From Desertimonas sp963733085 (GTDB taxonomy: Bacteria > Actinomycetota > Acidimicrobiia > Acidimicrobiales > Ilumatobacteraceae): 64,000 nt of DNA. A program made the translations under genes and the position numbers. The notes beneath the pieces were generated by a model that ran no database searches, had not been told where the DNA came from, and worked only from the letters and a program-made list of their open reading frames with translations. The stretch is taken from positions 1 to 64,000 of the forward strand of contig CAVTBY010000012.1 in NCBI GenBank assembly GCA_963733085.1, read 5' to 3'. Positions 27,200 to 36,443 of the stretch are shown here, in pieces; the stretch's first letter is position 1, and each line of letters starts with the position of its first letter.

Positions 27200-28918
27200 C
27201 TAGATGATGATGCCGTCCCGCACCGTGTACGCACATGACCTCAGGGTCTCCGCGCGGCCCGGACGACGCGAATCGTCGGCACCGGTGATCGCACCCGCCG
27301 TCGCTTCGTCCGTCTGAGGCGAGCTGGGATGGGGGCGCTCGTCCCGGCGCCATTCGTGCAGCAGCTTGGCGATCGTGTCGGCTCGCATCCCGGTGTCGCG
27401 TTCGAGCACGCGGGCTGCTTTCGCCGTCGGTGCCAACCCGAACACCGGGCGCCGCTGCCGGTGTATATCGTCGACGACGGCGGCGAGCATGCGGGTCTTG
27501 CCGGCACCGGCCGGGCCGACGACCATCACGAGGCGGTCGTGACCGGCCACCGATGCTGCCGCGTCGGCTTGCAGCACATCGAGGCCGTCCCGCTGGATGG
27601 TCGTCGACGGTGCCGGTGGACCGGTCTGGGCGTCGATCGCCCAGGTGATGATGTTTTCCTCCTCGGCGAGCACGGCCTCAGACGTGAACCGCGGGGCTGT
27701 TGGTTCGATCCACAGCGAGCGTCCATCCGACGCCCGTCGCCGTGTGGCGTCGGGCGGGTCGAGATCGACACAATGTTCGAGCACCCGGTCAGCGGCCCGC
27801 TCGACGGTGTCGAGCCAGCGGCGTCCCGACATCTGCGACACGGGACGTTGCACGTCACAGATCGCCCTCAACACATCGGCCCTGCTCCACGACGATTGTT
27901 GCGCCGACACCATCGTCACCACGTCGGCGACGGTGATCGGCGATGGCGGCTCGGGGCTACGAGCAGCATCCTCCACCATGTCGAACAGCAGGTCGATCGT
28001 CCAGCCGGCATCGGCAGCTTCGCGCTGCCCACCGGGCGACCAAGTCGGCAGGACCGTGAGCTGACTTGCGGCCCCTCGTGTCCTCTGACGCTTCACGGCC
28101 CATCGCCCCGCGTTCTCGCCGAGACGGGTTGCGGCCTTCGCGCTGGCGGAACTCGTCGACCTTGACGGCGACGGCGACGTCGATGGCGGCGGCACGCTTG
28201 GAGAACACCGCCAACAGATCCTTAGGGATGCCGGTGATCTCGGCCTGCCCGTTGACGATCGGCCCCCACCCGACCCCGAAACGATGGGTCAGCTCGCTAC
28301 GCAGCACCGACTGGTACAGGCCGCCGAGCATCCGTTGATGCCGCTTCAGATAGCGGGCATCGAGCGCCCGCCAGCGACCGTCGTCGGTCTGCACTTTCGG
28401 GAGACGACGGCGTGGGTGTGGATCTGCGGGTCATCGGCCCGCGACGTCGTCTGCCGAAACGTCGCCATCGTCAACCCATCCGTGTCGGGATGCAGTCGGC
28501 CGCCATCGCGACGGATCCGTGTCGTCGACCCGAACCGCTCCACATGCTCGAGCACCGCGTTCACGGCGACGTCGTGGGCCTCCAACAGGCGACGGTCGCC
28601 GGTCAGCCCCCACCACACCGACACCGACTTCGGCGCCGAGAACGTCGTATCGAACCCCGACACCGCCTTCACCACCCGACCATCACGAGTGACCCGGTCG
28701 ACCAGCTCGCGCCCGAGCGGTGTCCCCGAAACAGGGTCACGGCCCGACAGCAACAACTCCAGCGGCTCGTCCTCGACGGTGCCCGACACGCCGAGACCGG
28801 CGGCCTGCCGCATGCACCACACACCTGGCACCTCACCCGGCGCCGCGGTCAAGTACCGCGTGTAGTACGCCGCCGACTTCGCCGCCGACGACGCATGAAT
28901 CGTCGTCACCCGCAGCAT
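27200..28918 (-). pseudogene. MobF/TrwC-type relaxase, frameshifted and truncated
   Basis: ATG 28918. The relaxase domain has AKSAAYYTRYLTAAPGEVPG (catalytic tyrosines), FSAPKSVSVWWGL and the His triad ADDPQIHTHAVVSRK. A missing base near 28393 shifts frame to ALDARYLKRHQRMLGGLYQS and ERGAMGREASEDTRG; an extra base near 28025 shifts again to EAADAGWTIDLLFDMVED. The helicase part retains Walker A VVGPAGAGKTRMLAAVV and APTAKAARVL but ends by about 27320, missing the remaining helicase motifs. It once nicked the element at its oriT for transfer. Confidence 0.88.
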
Positions 28919-29453
28919 CAGACCCGACACCCGATCGCCCACACGGGCACTTGTCTGCAGAAACCAGATCGGGCGGACGACGCGAGGTACACGAACACGG
29001 CGCTCAGGCCTTGACGAGGAGCGGGATCTGATCAGGCCGGGGCACGAGGCGGGACGAACCGACGCGGCCGGCAGCCTCATTGCCGCCGCACCGAACGCCC
29101 GGCCGGCGCCAAGCGCCGCCACAAGTACGGGCGCCATCCGCGTTGGGGCGCAGGGGCGGCACGGCCTCGTCTCCCACACGAACTAACGAGCGGGCGACGC
29201 AACCATGGCCAAACCGCTGGAGCGGGTGGTCGCCCATACTGCTAGTTACATCGATGCCATCCACCCCGGCAAGGTCTCCTCGAAGGGTCCCACTCACGCG
29301 CTGGCGGACGGAACGGCACAGCCCGATCCGGTTCGGCGCGAGGCGATACCAAACGTCGGCGGACCTGTGACGAACTTCACAGGAGCGTTGGTCGCTGCAG
29401 TGGCCGTCGGGGTGTCGAGATCCGTGATTCCGTCGGGCCGAGTCACGATGAGC
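28919..29453. other. No supported gene; likely relaxase upstream region
   Basis: 535 bp upstream of the relaxase start, where an origin of transfer would be expected. An open frame from ATG 29205 (MAKPLERVVAHTASYIDAI) runs antisense into the excisionase-like gene and is not convincing. I could not identify an oriT hairpin. Confidence 0.35.
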
Positions 29454-29819
29454 TCACACGGCTGGGAACAGCGGCGGCTGCTCGGGCGGTGGCTCGCCGC
29501 GCCTCGCTTCCCGCGGAGGAGCGCTGTCGTCGTCGGTGCGCCGGCGGGGAGCTAGCTCGTCTCGCGCCGTTGCCGACGGGATGTTCATGCACCCGCGACC
29601 GATCCACTCGAGTAAGCGGTCGCGAGGGACGCGTTTGCACCTCCCGATCCGGACCGCCGGGATGCCGTCGACGGCTACGCCTCCGCTGTCGAGGAAGAGC
29701 TTCGTCTTCGCGTGAGCAAGGGTCCTACCGATGCTCAGCAAGTCAGCGGTCTGCTCGACAGTGAGCAGGTACGGCTCGCCATCGGGGCCGGAACTGTGCG
29801 TTCGGTTCGTCTCAGCCAT
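29454..29819 (-). CDS. Excisionase-like helix-turn-helix protein
   Basis: 121 residues from ATG 29819. YLLTVEQTADLLSIGRTLAH followed by GIPAVRIGRCKRVPRDRLLE is the winged-helix of the MerR/Xis (HTH_17) type used as recombination directionality factor. A disordered Pro/Arg-rich tail follows. Its place between relaxase and integrase supports an excision or regulatory role for the element. Confidence 0.82.
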   Translation of the reverse strand: MAETNRTHSSGPDGEPYLLTVEQTADLLSIGRTLAHAKTKLFLDSGGVAVDGIPAVRIGRCKRVPRDRLLEWIGRGCMNIPSATARDELAPRRRTDDDSAPPREARRGEPPPEQPPLFPAV

Positions 29820-30304
29820 GACGGCGACTCACCCGATCGCACAGACTGGACAAGGCGACACGCCGTGGCCACAGACCCAGACGAGGGGGCACGCCACCGT
29901 CCCGCGACGGCTCGAGGCGGTACTGGAGTCGACAGGCGGACCGTGTCGCTCGTCCCCACGCCGGCGACCATTCGCCGCCGCCGTGGACCACCCGAAGGGT
30001 TCAGAGATCGCCGACGGCTGAATTCATTCTGGCTTCCCATACTGTGTTAAAGGTCGGCCAGCGACACAAACCGCGACATCGCCGCGCGGTGCCTGAGGAA
30101 GTGGACCCGGATGAACTCCTGACGGCGGAAGTCCGGGTTCTGCGCCTCAACAAGACGTGACGCTCGGCGCGTGCGGTCCATCGCCGTACGCCCTGACACC
30201 AGCTAACCACCCCGGCTCCGAGCGGTACGTGCCGGTCCCAACCAAGATTCCGTCGGCCGAGCGGCGACGTCGCGGACGACCTCAAGCGGCGCCCCCGTGT
30301 TCGA
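29820..30304. other. No convincing gene
   Basis: 485 bp between the excisionase-like gene and the nucleotidyltransferase. Open frames are present on both strands but none shows conserved-looking sequence or a good ribosome site. Confidence 0.4.
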
Positions 30305-30872
30305 TCAGGATGTCAACTGCGCCTGCCCAGCGTCCCGCAATCGGTCGAGCTCGGGGAGCGCCTCGCGGTCCTTGACTCGGTCAGCGAACGTCTTCGACTC
30401 GATGATGTCGTGAAGGCTGGCGAGACGGACGACGACACCGACAACCTCGATTTCGACGGCACGTCCCTCGATGTCGGCGATGGTCAGTCGCGCGCCACTC
30501 GAATCGCGGATCGTCACCAGAACGTCGATGTCGCCGGCATCGGTGCGCCAGGTCGAGGTCTCCAGACGCGTCAAGGTTTCGGCATCGATCACAACAGGCA
30601 GAGCTCGGGCGGTCTCGTCGTCGACACCACCGACACGTAGATAGGCGCCCAACTCACGCAACGCGCGCGGCCAGTCGATCGAGGTTGTCTGGGCCAGCCC
30701 GCGTCAGGATGTCGAGGTCGTTCGTGCCCCGCTCGGCTCCGTGATAGCGAGCCGCAAGACCTCCAATGAGCAGATAGTCGACGTGGTGCTCGGCGAGCAC
30801 CTGGACGATGCGCTCGACGTCAAGCGGTGGGGCGTCGCCTTCGGCGTCAGCGCTCACGTGCGGCGGTGACAC
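30305..30872 (-). pseudogene. MNT-type nucleotidyltransferase, frameshifted
   Basis: From 30872: VQVLAEHHVDYLLIGGLAAR and HGAERGTNDLDIL carry the nucleotidyltransferase motif GG-x(11)-D-x-D. The frame closes at 30654, but a TTG-initiated frame overlapping it continues ELGAYLRVGGVDDETARALP and IESKTFADRVKDREALPELD, the usual C-terminal half. One base near 30660 is out of register, so one ~190-residue protein is split. Such proteins act as AbiEii/MNT-like toxin-antitoxin partners. It overlaps the upstream small gene by 26 bp. Confidence 0.75.
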
Positions 30873-31065
30873 GTTCGCGGGCGACTTCCTCGACGAAGGC
30901 CATCACGGCCTCGACACTGTCGAGCCGTCGACCATCCGTCGTGATCGACACGTCGTCATCCGTCGGAGCGTCCATGTCGGCGAAGAGCGCATTGAACTCG
31001 TCTCGCTCGAACACCTGCCTCACGCTCTCCAGGCTACCGATGCGCCTCTGCGGGTGCTGTGTCAT
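30847..31065 (-). CDS. Small partner protein of the nucleotidyltransferase
   Basis: 72 residues. Acidic, helical (SLESVRQVFERDEFNALFAD ... DSVEAVMAFVEEVARERVTA). Its ATG overlaps the stop of the integrase (ATGA-type), and its 3' end overlaps the nucleotidyltransferase start, so integrase, this gene and the nucleotidyltransferase are translationally chained. Position and size suit an antitoxin-like partner; that function is inferred from context only. Confidence 0.65.
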   Translation of the reverse strand: MTQHPQRRIGSLESVRQVFERDEFNALFADMDAPTDDDVSITTDGRRLDSVEAVMAFVEEVARERVTAARER

Positions 31066-32205
31066 TCACTGCTCCCAAACAGGCTGGCGATCTTGCTCGC
31101 GCTCTCGCGACGCACGGCTTGCGGCACGTGCGAGTAGACGTCCATCGTCACGTTGATCGCCGAGTGACCGAGCTGCTCCTGGACGACCTTCGGGTGGACG
31201 CCTGCCTGGAGCGCGAGCGTTGCCATCGTGTGGCGCACGTCGTGCAAGCGGATCTTCGGGACGCCGGCACGCTCACACGCGGCGTGGAACATCGGGAGGT
31301 AGCGCTGCGGGTGATACGGGCTGGCCGGCCTCGTCGACGAACACGTAGCCGGTGTCGGTCCACGCCGGTCCGAGGGCGAGCCGCTCGGCGCGCTGGCGTC
31401 TGCGGTGAAGGCTCAGCGCGGCGACGGTGGGCGGCGCGAGCACGAGCTGTCGCTGGCTCTTCGACTTCGGCGCCGACACGACGACTTCGTGGTTGGCGTT
31501 GGTGCGCTGCTGGGCGACGGTGAGCGTTCCGGCATCGAGGTCGACGTCCTTCCAGCGCAGGCCGGCGAGCTCGCCGCGCCGCAGTCCGGTGTGCAGGGCG
31601 AGGATCCACAGCGCCGCGAGGCGGTCGTCGGCAACGGAGGCGAGGAACGTGGCCGCCTCGTCGGCGGTCCAGACGTTCATCTCCTTGCGCTCGCCTCTTG
31701 GCACCCGCGCTCCGGACGCCGGGTTGGCCGGGATGAGGTTCCAGCGCACGGCGTCGGCGAGCGCGCGATGCAGTATCCGGTGGGCGAGCTGCACCGACGC
31801 GACGGCCAAGGCACCGCCGTCCATGCGTCCGTGATCGAGCAGCGCCGCGTGCCACGCCTTGACGTCCAGTGGCGAGAGGTCGACGAGCCGCTTGGACCCG
31901 AGGTGCGGAACGACGTAGCGACGGATGATGTCGCCGTAGTTGGTCCACGCCGTGATGGCCAGCTCCGAACGTGCTCCGTCGATCCACAGCTCGAGGAACG
32001 CCGCAACCGTCTGGCGCGACGGCGCCACGTAGGTGCCCCGCTGCAAGCCGGCGAGCGCCTCGTTGAGGGCGGCTTGGGCGTCCTTCTTCGTGCGGAAGCC
32101 ACCGACCTGCTTCTGTTGCCGGCGTCCGTCGCTATCGAGGCCGAGGTCGACGCGGTAGCTCCACGTGCCACCGGCGGTGCGGGGCCTGCGGACGGCGCCC
32201 TTCAT
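31062..32205 (-). pseudogene. int: Tyrosine recombinase (integrase), single frameshift
   Basis: ATG 32205. An AP2/arm-binding region (GGTWSYRVDLGLDSDGRRQ), core-binding domain, then the catalytic domain with R209 in HTGLRRGELAGLRW. An extra base near 31312 diverts the frame; the rest is one frame over: PMFHAACERAGVPKIRLHDVRHTM (HxxR box written here only in part), then LGHSAINVTMDVYSH and the Tyr region. All catalytic residues would be present if repaired (about 380 aa). The gene lies 110 bp from the tRNA it uses. Confidence 0.87.
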
Positions 32206-32230
32206 GGACGGCGACGATAGTGCGCTTCAC

Positions 32231-32257
32231 GACAATCCGTGGACAATCCGTGGACAC
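32231..32257 (+). repeat. Candidate integrase arm-type sites, right end
   Basis: Two tandem copies of GACAATCCGTG (32231 and 32242) followed by GACAC; the second copy matches the left-end site at 19919-19935 over 17 bp. Located between integrase start and tRNA. Confidence 0.55.
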
Positions 32258-32314
32258 GAGATCGTCTTGTGCGATTGTGAACGGCCCGCTATAGCGATCT
32301 AGCTGGCGCTTTAG

Positions 32315-32390
32315 TGGAGCCGGGTGTGGGAATCGAACCCACGACCTCATGATTACAAGTCAAGTGCTCTACCAACTGAGCTAACCCGGC
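32315..32390 (-). tRNA. tRNA-Thr (anticodon UGU)
   Basis: 76 nt including the encoded CCA. Acceptor stem GCCGGGT/ACCCGGC, D-arm GCTCAGTTGGTAGAGC, anticodon loop CTTGTAA with TGT, T-loop GTTCGATTC all fit. One U-U mismatch in the anticodon stem is tolerated in bacterial tRNA-Thr. Its 3' 44 bp are the attachment site of the integrative element to the left. Confidence 0.96.
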
Positions 32391-32487
32391 GTACCTCTCA
32401 GGTTACGGCGACGCCAACGGTGACGGCTGGGCGGCGAGATCGGGCCCGAGCGGTCACAGATCGGCTTTGAACCGATGCAGCAGTTCG

Positions 32488-32946
32488 TCAGGCTGCCGGG
32501 TGGGGGCGTCGCAACGAGAGGTCGGCGCAGGCTGCGCACACGGTGTCTGGAATGACGCCAACTCGGATCAGCAGGGCGAAGACCTTGCAACCGATGCAGA
32601 ATCCGAAGACCGACTCCAGCGTCGCGGCCACGGTGATGAGGGCGACGAGGGCAAGGGCGAGGGTCGTCGCCCCGAAGGCGAAGTGAGCGACCATCGCTGT
32701 CACCGACAGGGTCGCGCCGATCCCCTGGGCAAAGCGCTTGGGTGGGCCGTCGACCGGGCGTGCCGGGATCGCCAGCGTTGGAACGATGACGCCAGTCGCC
32801 AGGCGGCCGAGCGGGCTGAGTGTCGGCCCAGCGGCGACACGCGCCACGAAGCCGTACGCCAGCGGAATGAGCACCCACGTCCAGCGCGGAATCAAGATCA
32901 GCAGCGTCATCACGACGACCCCAGCGGCGACGACCCGCGCCGCCAC
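32488..32946 (-). CDS. DUF4395 membrane protein
   Basis: 152 residues from the GTG at 32946. Four hydrophobic segments and the Cys-rich ending FGFCIGCKVFALLIRVGVIP / DTVCAACADL are characteristic of DUF4395. Codons directly upstream in frame read FRFPNPVNE, the usual family start, but no ATG, GTG or TTG lies between them and a TGA, so the true N-terminus may be damaged. Function unknown; relatives are often near rhodanese or thioredoxin genes. Confidence 0.85.
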   Translation of the reverse strand: MAARVVAAGVVVMTLLILIPRWTWVLIPLAYGFVARVAAGPTLSPLGRLATGVIVPTLAIPARPVDGPPKRFAQGIGATLSVTAMVAHFAFGATTLALALVALITVAATLESVFGFCIGCKVFALLIRVGVIPDTVCAACADLSLRRPHPAA

Positions 32947-32977
32947 CTCGTTGACCGGGTTCGGGAAGCGGAAAAGC

Positions 32978-32992
32978 CGACTGATTCAGTCG
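32978..32992. promoter_or_regulatory. 15-bp palindrome, candidate operator
   Basis: CGACTGATTCAGTCG: seven-base arms around a central T, 32 bp upstream of the DUF4395 start. Position fits an operator for DUF4395. Confidence 0.5.
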
Positions 32993-33020
32993 ACTTTATC
33001 AGCGGCTACCCCACCTCGCA

Positions 33021-33452
33021 TCAGCCCCGAGGGAGCTGCATCATCCCGTAGGCCCGGCCGGGGCGGAAGCGGGCGATGACTCGCTGCTCGTCGACCATCG
33101 CCTTGCGGTAGGCGTCCCAGTCGTCGTGCTGGCCGATCAGCTGCTCGTAGTACCACACCAGCTCATCGACCGTCGCGTCGTCGGCGTCGGCGGCAGGCTC
33201 GGTCAGCTCGACGTCGCCTTCGAGCACGGTGTAGGCGTAGAAGTCCTGCTGGGTCACGTGCAGCGCCGCCCACGGATCGCGGCGCAGGTTGTGGTACTTC
33301 GCCCGATTGGCAGTGATCGAGATGCGGAACACACCCTCGTCGTCGACGTGGTACATCACGTTGGACAGCTGCGGCTTCCCGTCACGTCGGAGCGTGACGA
33401 GCACTCCGTGGCGGTTGCGGCGAGCGAATTCGAGGGCGTCGGCAAGTTCCAT
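33021..33452 (-). CDS. PPOX-class F420-dependent oxidoreductase
   Basis: 143 residues from ATG 33452. GVLVTLRRDGKPQLSNVMYH, RISITANRAKYHNLRRDPWA and a C-terminal RVIARFRPGRAYGM are typical of actinobacterial F420-binding PPOX enzymes. A helix DELVWYYEQLIGQHDDW sits before the end, as in relatives. It reduces an unknown substrate with reduced F420 by family analogy. Confidence 0.9.
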   Translation of the reverse strand: MELADALEFARRNRHGVLVTLRRDGKPQLSNVMYHVDDEGVFRISITANRAKYHNLRRDPWAALHVTQQDFYAYTVLEGDVELTEPAADADDATVDELVWYYEQLIGQHDDWDAYRKAMVDEQRVIARFRPGRAYGMMQLPRG

Positions 33453-33477
33453 ACCCACGTGCAACGCTCAACGATCG

Positions 33478-33530
33478 GATTCTCATGCCGAATCTGTCGC
33501 GCCTGCCGCGACCAAATCGGCATGAGAATC
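33478..33530. repeat. 53-bp two-tier palindrome
   Basis: GATTCTCATGCCGA and TCGGCATGAGAATC form a perfect 14-bp stem; inside it GTCGCG-CCTGC-CGCGAC forms a second perfect stem. It lies just beyond the rlmB stop and upstream of the PPOX gene, so it may terminate rlmB, or be a repeat element. Confidence 0.65.
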
Positions 33531-33534
33531 GGGT

Positions 33535-34576
33535 TCAACGGTGGCGGGCGACCTCGTAGGTCGCCAGGGCGGCGGCTGCCGACACGTTGAGCGAGCTGAT
33601 CCGGCCGCGCATCGGGATGCTGACGACGGCGTCGCACCGCTCGCGCACGAGTCGGGAGAGTCCAGCGCCCTCGGCACCGAGGACGAGGCAGATCCCCTCG
33701 GCAGCGAGGTCACCGAGGTCGAACAGCGAACGGTCGGCGGCGTCATCGAGGCCGACCACCCAGATCCTCGCCCCGCGCAGGCGCGTCAGCGTCGACGGAA
33801 GGCCACCGACAAGTGCCATCTGCACGTACTCGACCGCCCCGGCGGCAGCCTTCGCGACGGTAGGCGTGACGTGGACGGCGCGGTGCCGTGGGATCAGCAC
33901 GCCATCGACGCCGGCGCCATCGCAACTGCGCAGGATCGCCCCGAGATTGCCGGGATCGGTCACCCCGTCGACGGCGACGAGGAAGGGTCGGCGGCCGTGC
34001 CGGCCTCCGAGCAGATCGTCGAGGTCAGCTTCGGGAATCTCGGCGGCGAAGGCGATCACGCCCTGTGGTGCCTCGCTCTTCGCCCGCGCCTCGAGCTTGG
34101 CTTTGGCCACGTGAGCCACCGGGACCCGTCCGACCCGCGCCAGCTCGACGAGGTCGGCGACACTGTCGTCCCCTGCCAGGTCGGCCGACAAGCCAGATCT
34201 CGCTGACCCGTCGGCGGCCGGCAACGAGCAACTCACGCACCGCTTGGCGGCCCTCGACCTGCTGACCACCGAGCCCCTTGGCGTCGCGCTTCGGCGAGTC
34301 ATCCCCGAGCCTGCCGGTGCGACCTGCCGCCTGCGACCTCGTGACGCCGATGCGCGAACGGGCCGATCGAGTCGGCACGACCTTGGCAGCCGGTGGCCGT
34401 GCCGTTCCCTGGGCGCGCGACCGCGCCGGCGGCTGCGATGACTGCTTGCCGCGACCACGCTGATCACCCTGTCGCCCTCGACCGGACGGCGGCGCTTGTC
34501 GTCCTTGACCACGCGGCGGTTTGCCGCCCGGTGCCTGGCGCTTCTTGCCGCCACCGGATCGCGGCGCGGCACTCAC
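33535..34576 (-). pseudogene. rlmB: RlmB-type SpoU rRNA 2'-O-methyltransferase, single frameshift
   Basis: GTG 34576 overlaps the ispF stop (GTGA). A long basic Gly/Arg/Pro-rich extension precedes the substrate-binding domain (VEGRQAVRELLVAGRRRVSE IWL). One base near 34185 is out of register; the next frame gives DLAGDDSVADLVELARVGR and the SPOUT motifs DGVTDPGNLGAILRSCDGAG, LVLGAEGAGLSRLVRERCDA and IPMRGRISSLNVSAAAALA. The enzyme methylates G2251 of 23S rRNA. Such a conserved gene with one indel suggests sequence error or very recent loss. cysS, often between ispF and rlmB, is absent. Confidence 0.85.
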
Positions 34577-35069
34577 GACCCGCCCCGCAGGACCACGACG
34601 ACGGCGAAGCACACGACGCCTTCGCCGCGCCCGATCGCCCCGAGGTTCTCGGCCCGACGGCCCTTCACCGACACCGGCGCGCCCACCGCGTCGCTGAGGC
34701 GCTGCTGCATCTCGGCACGGCGACGGCGCCAGCCGAGGCGACTCGCACACGACCGAGCAGTCGGCGTTGCCGATCGACCATCCTTCGCCGGCGACCATCG
34801 CTGAAACACGGCGTAGCAGCGTCGATCGAGTCGGCGCCCTCGAGGGCGGGGTCGGTGTCCGGGAACAGCTCGCCGAGGTCGCCGAGGCCGGCGGCACCGA
34901 GCAACCCGTCGGCGACGGCGTGGGCGATCGCGTCGCCATCACTGTGGCCGACGAGGCCCGGCAATCCAGGGAACACACACCCGCCGAGAACGAACGGCCG
35001 CCCCGGGTCGGTGCCGGCGCGGTGGACATCGAATCCATGACCGACCCGTATCTCCAAGGACCCTGTCAC
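34573..35069 (-). pseudogene. ispF: MEcPP synthase IspF, two frameshifts
   Basis: GTG 35069 overlaps the ispD stop. Frame one: IRVGHGFDVHRAG (zinc ligands D/H), GHSDGDAIAHAVADGLLG and LGDLGELFPDTDPALEGADS. Near 34828 the frame changes to LLRRVSAMVAGEGWSIGNAD, and near 34718 to AEMQQRLSDAVGAPVSVKGR and IGRGEGVVCFAVVVVLR. All parts of the ~160-residue enzyme are present in order. It makes methylerythritol cyclodiphosphate in the non-mevalonate isoprenoid pathway, which is normally essential, so indel errors are likelier than real loss. Confidence 0.87.
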
Positions 35070-35731
35070 GAGCCGACCTCGGTGGCGAGCCAGTCGCGAA
35101 CCCAGTCGAGGTCGTCGCGCTCGGTGATCTTGCGGTTCCAGGCCTCGCCGGCCACCGTCACGACGCGGCCACCGTGGCGTTCGACGGCGGCAGCGTCGTC
35201 GGTGTCGTCGGCACCGACAGCGAGGGCGTCGCGGAGGGCCGCAGCGCGGAACGCTTGCGGAGTCTGCACGGCGACCAGCGACGTGCGGTCGAGCGTGCTC
35301 ACGACGACACCGTCGTGATCGACGACCTTGACCGTGTCGGTCACGGCGACGGCCGGGACCGCCCCGTCAGCGCCGGATCGCACCGCGGCGACCACGCGGG
35401 CGAACAGCTCGGCGCTGGCCAGCGGGCGGGCGGCATCGTGGACGCAGACAATCTCCACCGCGGCGGGGACGGCGTCCAGCCCGGCGCGCACCGACTCGCT
35501 TCGTGTATCACCCCCGACGACCGCCACGTCTGCGTGTTCGTTGGACCACCGTTCGGCCTCGGCGGCCGACGGAAGGACGACGACAACCCCGTCGCTACTC
35601 CGTCTCGCGACGTCACACGCCTTGTCGACGACGCGCTCGGCACCGATCAGCTCGAACTGCTTGGCCGAGCCGAAACGCGCCCCCGACCCCCCGGCGACGA
35701 CGATCGTCCACGTCGCGCCGTGGAGGCTCAC
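35066..35731 (-). CDS. ispD: MEP cytidylyltransferase IspD
   Basis: 221 residues from GTG 35731, which overlaps the Crp-like gene's stop (GTGA). Nucleotide-binding loop VVAGGSGARFGSAKQFELIG, VHDAARPLAS, and KITERDDLDW at the end are standard IspD signatures. It couples CTP to methylerythritol phosphate. In actinobacteria ispD commonly follows carD; here a Crp/Fnr gene takes that position. Confidence 0.94.
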   Translation of the reverse strand: MSLHGATWTIVVAGGSGARFGSAKQFELIGAERVVDKACDVARRSSDGVVVVLPSAAEAERWSNEHADVAVVGGDTRSESVRAGLDAVPAAVEIVCVHDAARPLASAELFARVVAAVRSGADGAVPAVAVTDTVKVVDHDGVVVSTLDRTSLVAVQTPQAFRAAALRDALAVGADDTDDAAAVERHGGRVVTVAGEAWNRKITERDDLDWVRDWLATEVGS

Positions 35732-36405
35732 CGTGCCCGCAGCTCGAGGCGGTCGCGCTGGGTGATCGTGTACTGGCGGTCGTGCTGCTCCAGCCAGCCG
35801 AGGCGGATGAAGCTGGCGATCGCCTTGTTGACGCGCTCCCTCGAGGCGCCGACCATGCCGGCGAGCTCCTCTTGGGTCACGGGCAGCGTGAAGTGGTCGA
35901 CGCCGTCGGCGAGCTCGAGGATGCGCTTCGCCGTACGTCCGGTGACATCGAGGAACACCGAGTCGGCGAGCGCCTCGTCCATCACCCGGAGGCGCTGGGC
36001 CAACAGGCGGGTGACGTTCCACAGCATCGTCGGGTGCTCGTTGAACATCTTGACCACCGGCGCGTACGGCACGGTGAGCACGCGAGACGCCTCCAATGCC
36101 CGAGCCATCGCCGAGCGGGGCCGGTCGTCGAGCAGGCCGAGCTCGCCGAACAGGTCGCCCTCCTCCATCAGGGCGATCACGCTCTCCCGCCGGTCGATCG
36201 GGTTGCTGAGGGCGATCGCCAGGCGGCCTGACGTCACGACGTACAGGGCGTCGGGCGGATCCCCCTCGTTGAACAGCACGTCGCCGCGCACGAGCTGGCG
36301 TTCCTCGCCGTGGGCGGCGAGGGAATCGAGGACCTCGGCTGGGGCGTCGGCGAAAAACTCGGTGCTCGCCAGGATGTCACGGAAGGCAGCGGTGTCGTTG
36401 GCCAT
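35728..36405 (-). CDS. Crp/Fnr-family transcriptional regulator
   Basis: 225 residues. Cyclic-nucleotide-binding domain (GDVLFNEGDPPDALYVVTSG, GDLFGELGLLDDRPRSAMAR), connecting helix, then HTH with VTQEELAGMVGASRERVNKA. The phosphate-binding cassette GELGLLDDRPRSA resembles cAMP-binding Crp rather than the Fe-S form (no Cys cluster). It is the first gene of the isoprenoid/RlmB operon and overlaps ispD. Confidence 0.93.
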   Translation of the reverse strand: MANDTAAFRDILASTEFFADAPAEVLDSLAAHGEERQLVRGDVLFNEGDPPDALYVVTSGRLAIALSNPIDRRESVIALMEEGDLFGELGLLDDRPRSAMARALEASRVLTVPYAPVVKMFNEHPTMLWNVTRLLAQRLRVMDEALADSVFLDVTGRTAKRILELADGVDHFTLPVTQEELAGMVGASRERVNKAIASFIRLGWLEQHDRQYTITQRDRLELRAR

Positions 36406-36443
36406 GCAGCGTGCGAGGGTAGTCGGTCGAGCGACCGGGTACC

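Larger units (their letters stand above)
19799..32359. mobile_element. Decaying integrative mobilisable element in tRNA-Thr
   Basis: 12.56 kb between the 44-bp direct repeats. The integrase gene sits next to the intact tRNA, as usual for tyrosine-recombinase elements. Hallmark parts are integrase, excisionase-like protein, MobF/TrwC relaxase and a nucleotidyltransferase/partner pair. Cargo includes Hsp20, hemolysin-III protein, a PPOX flavoprotein, a truncated EamA transporter and two HTH regulators. Relaxase, integrase, one regulator and the nucleotidyltransferase are frameshifted, and no replication or transfer-pore gene is present, so it looks immobile unless the frameshifts are errors. 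Confidence 0.88.

Noticed and set aside
29205..29555. Gene in the relaxase upstream region
   Set aside because: Runs antisense into a better-supported excisionase-like gene and shows no conserved blocks.
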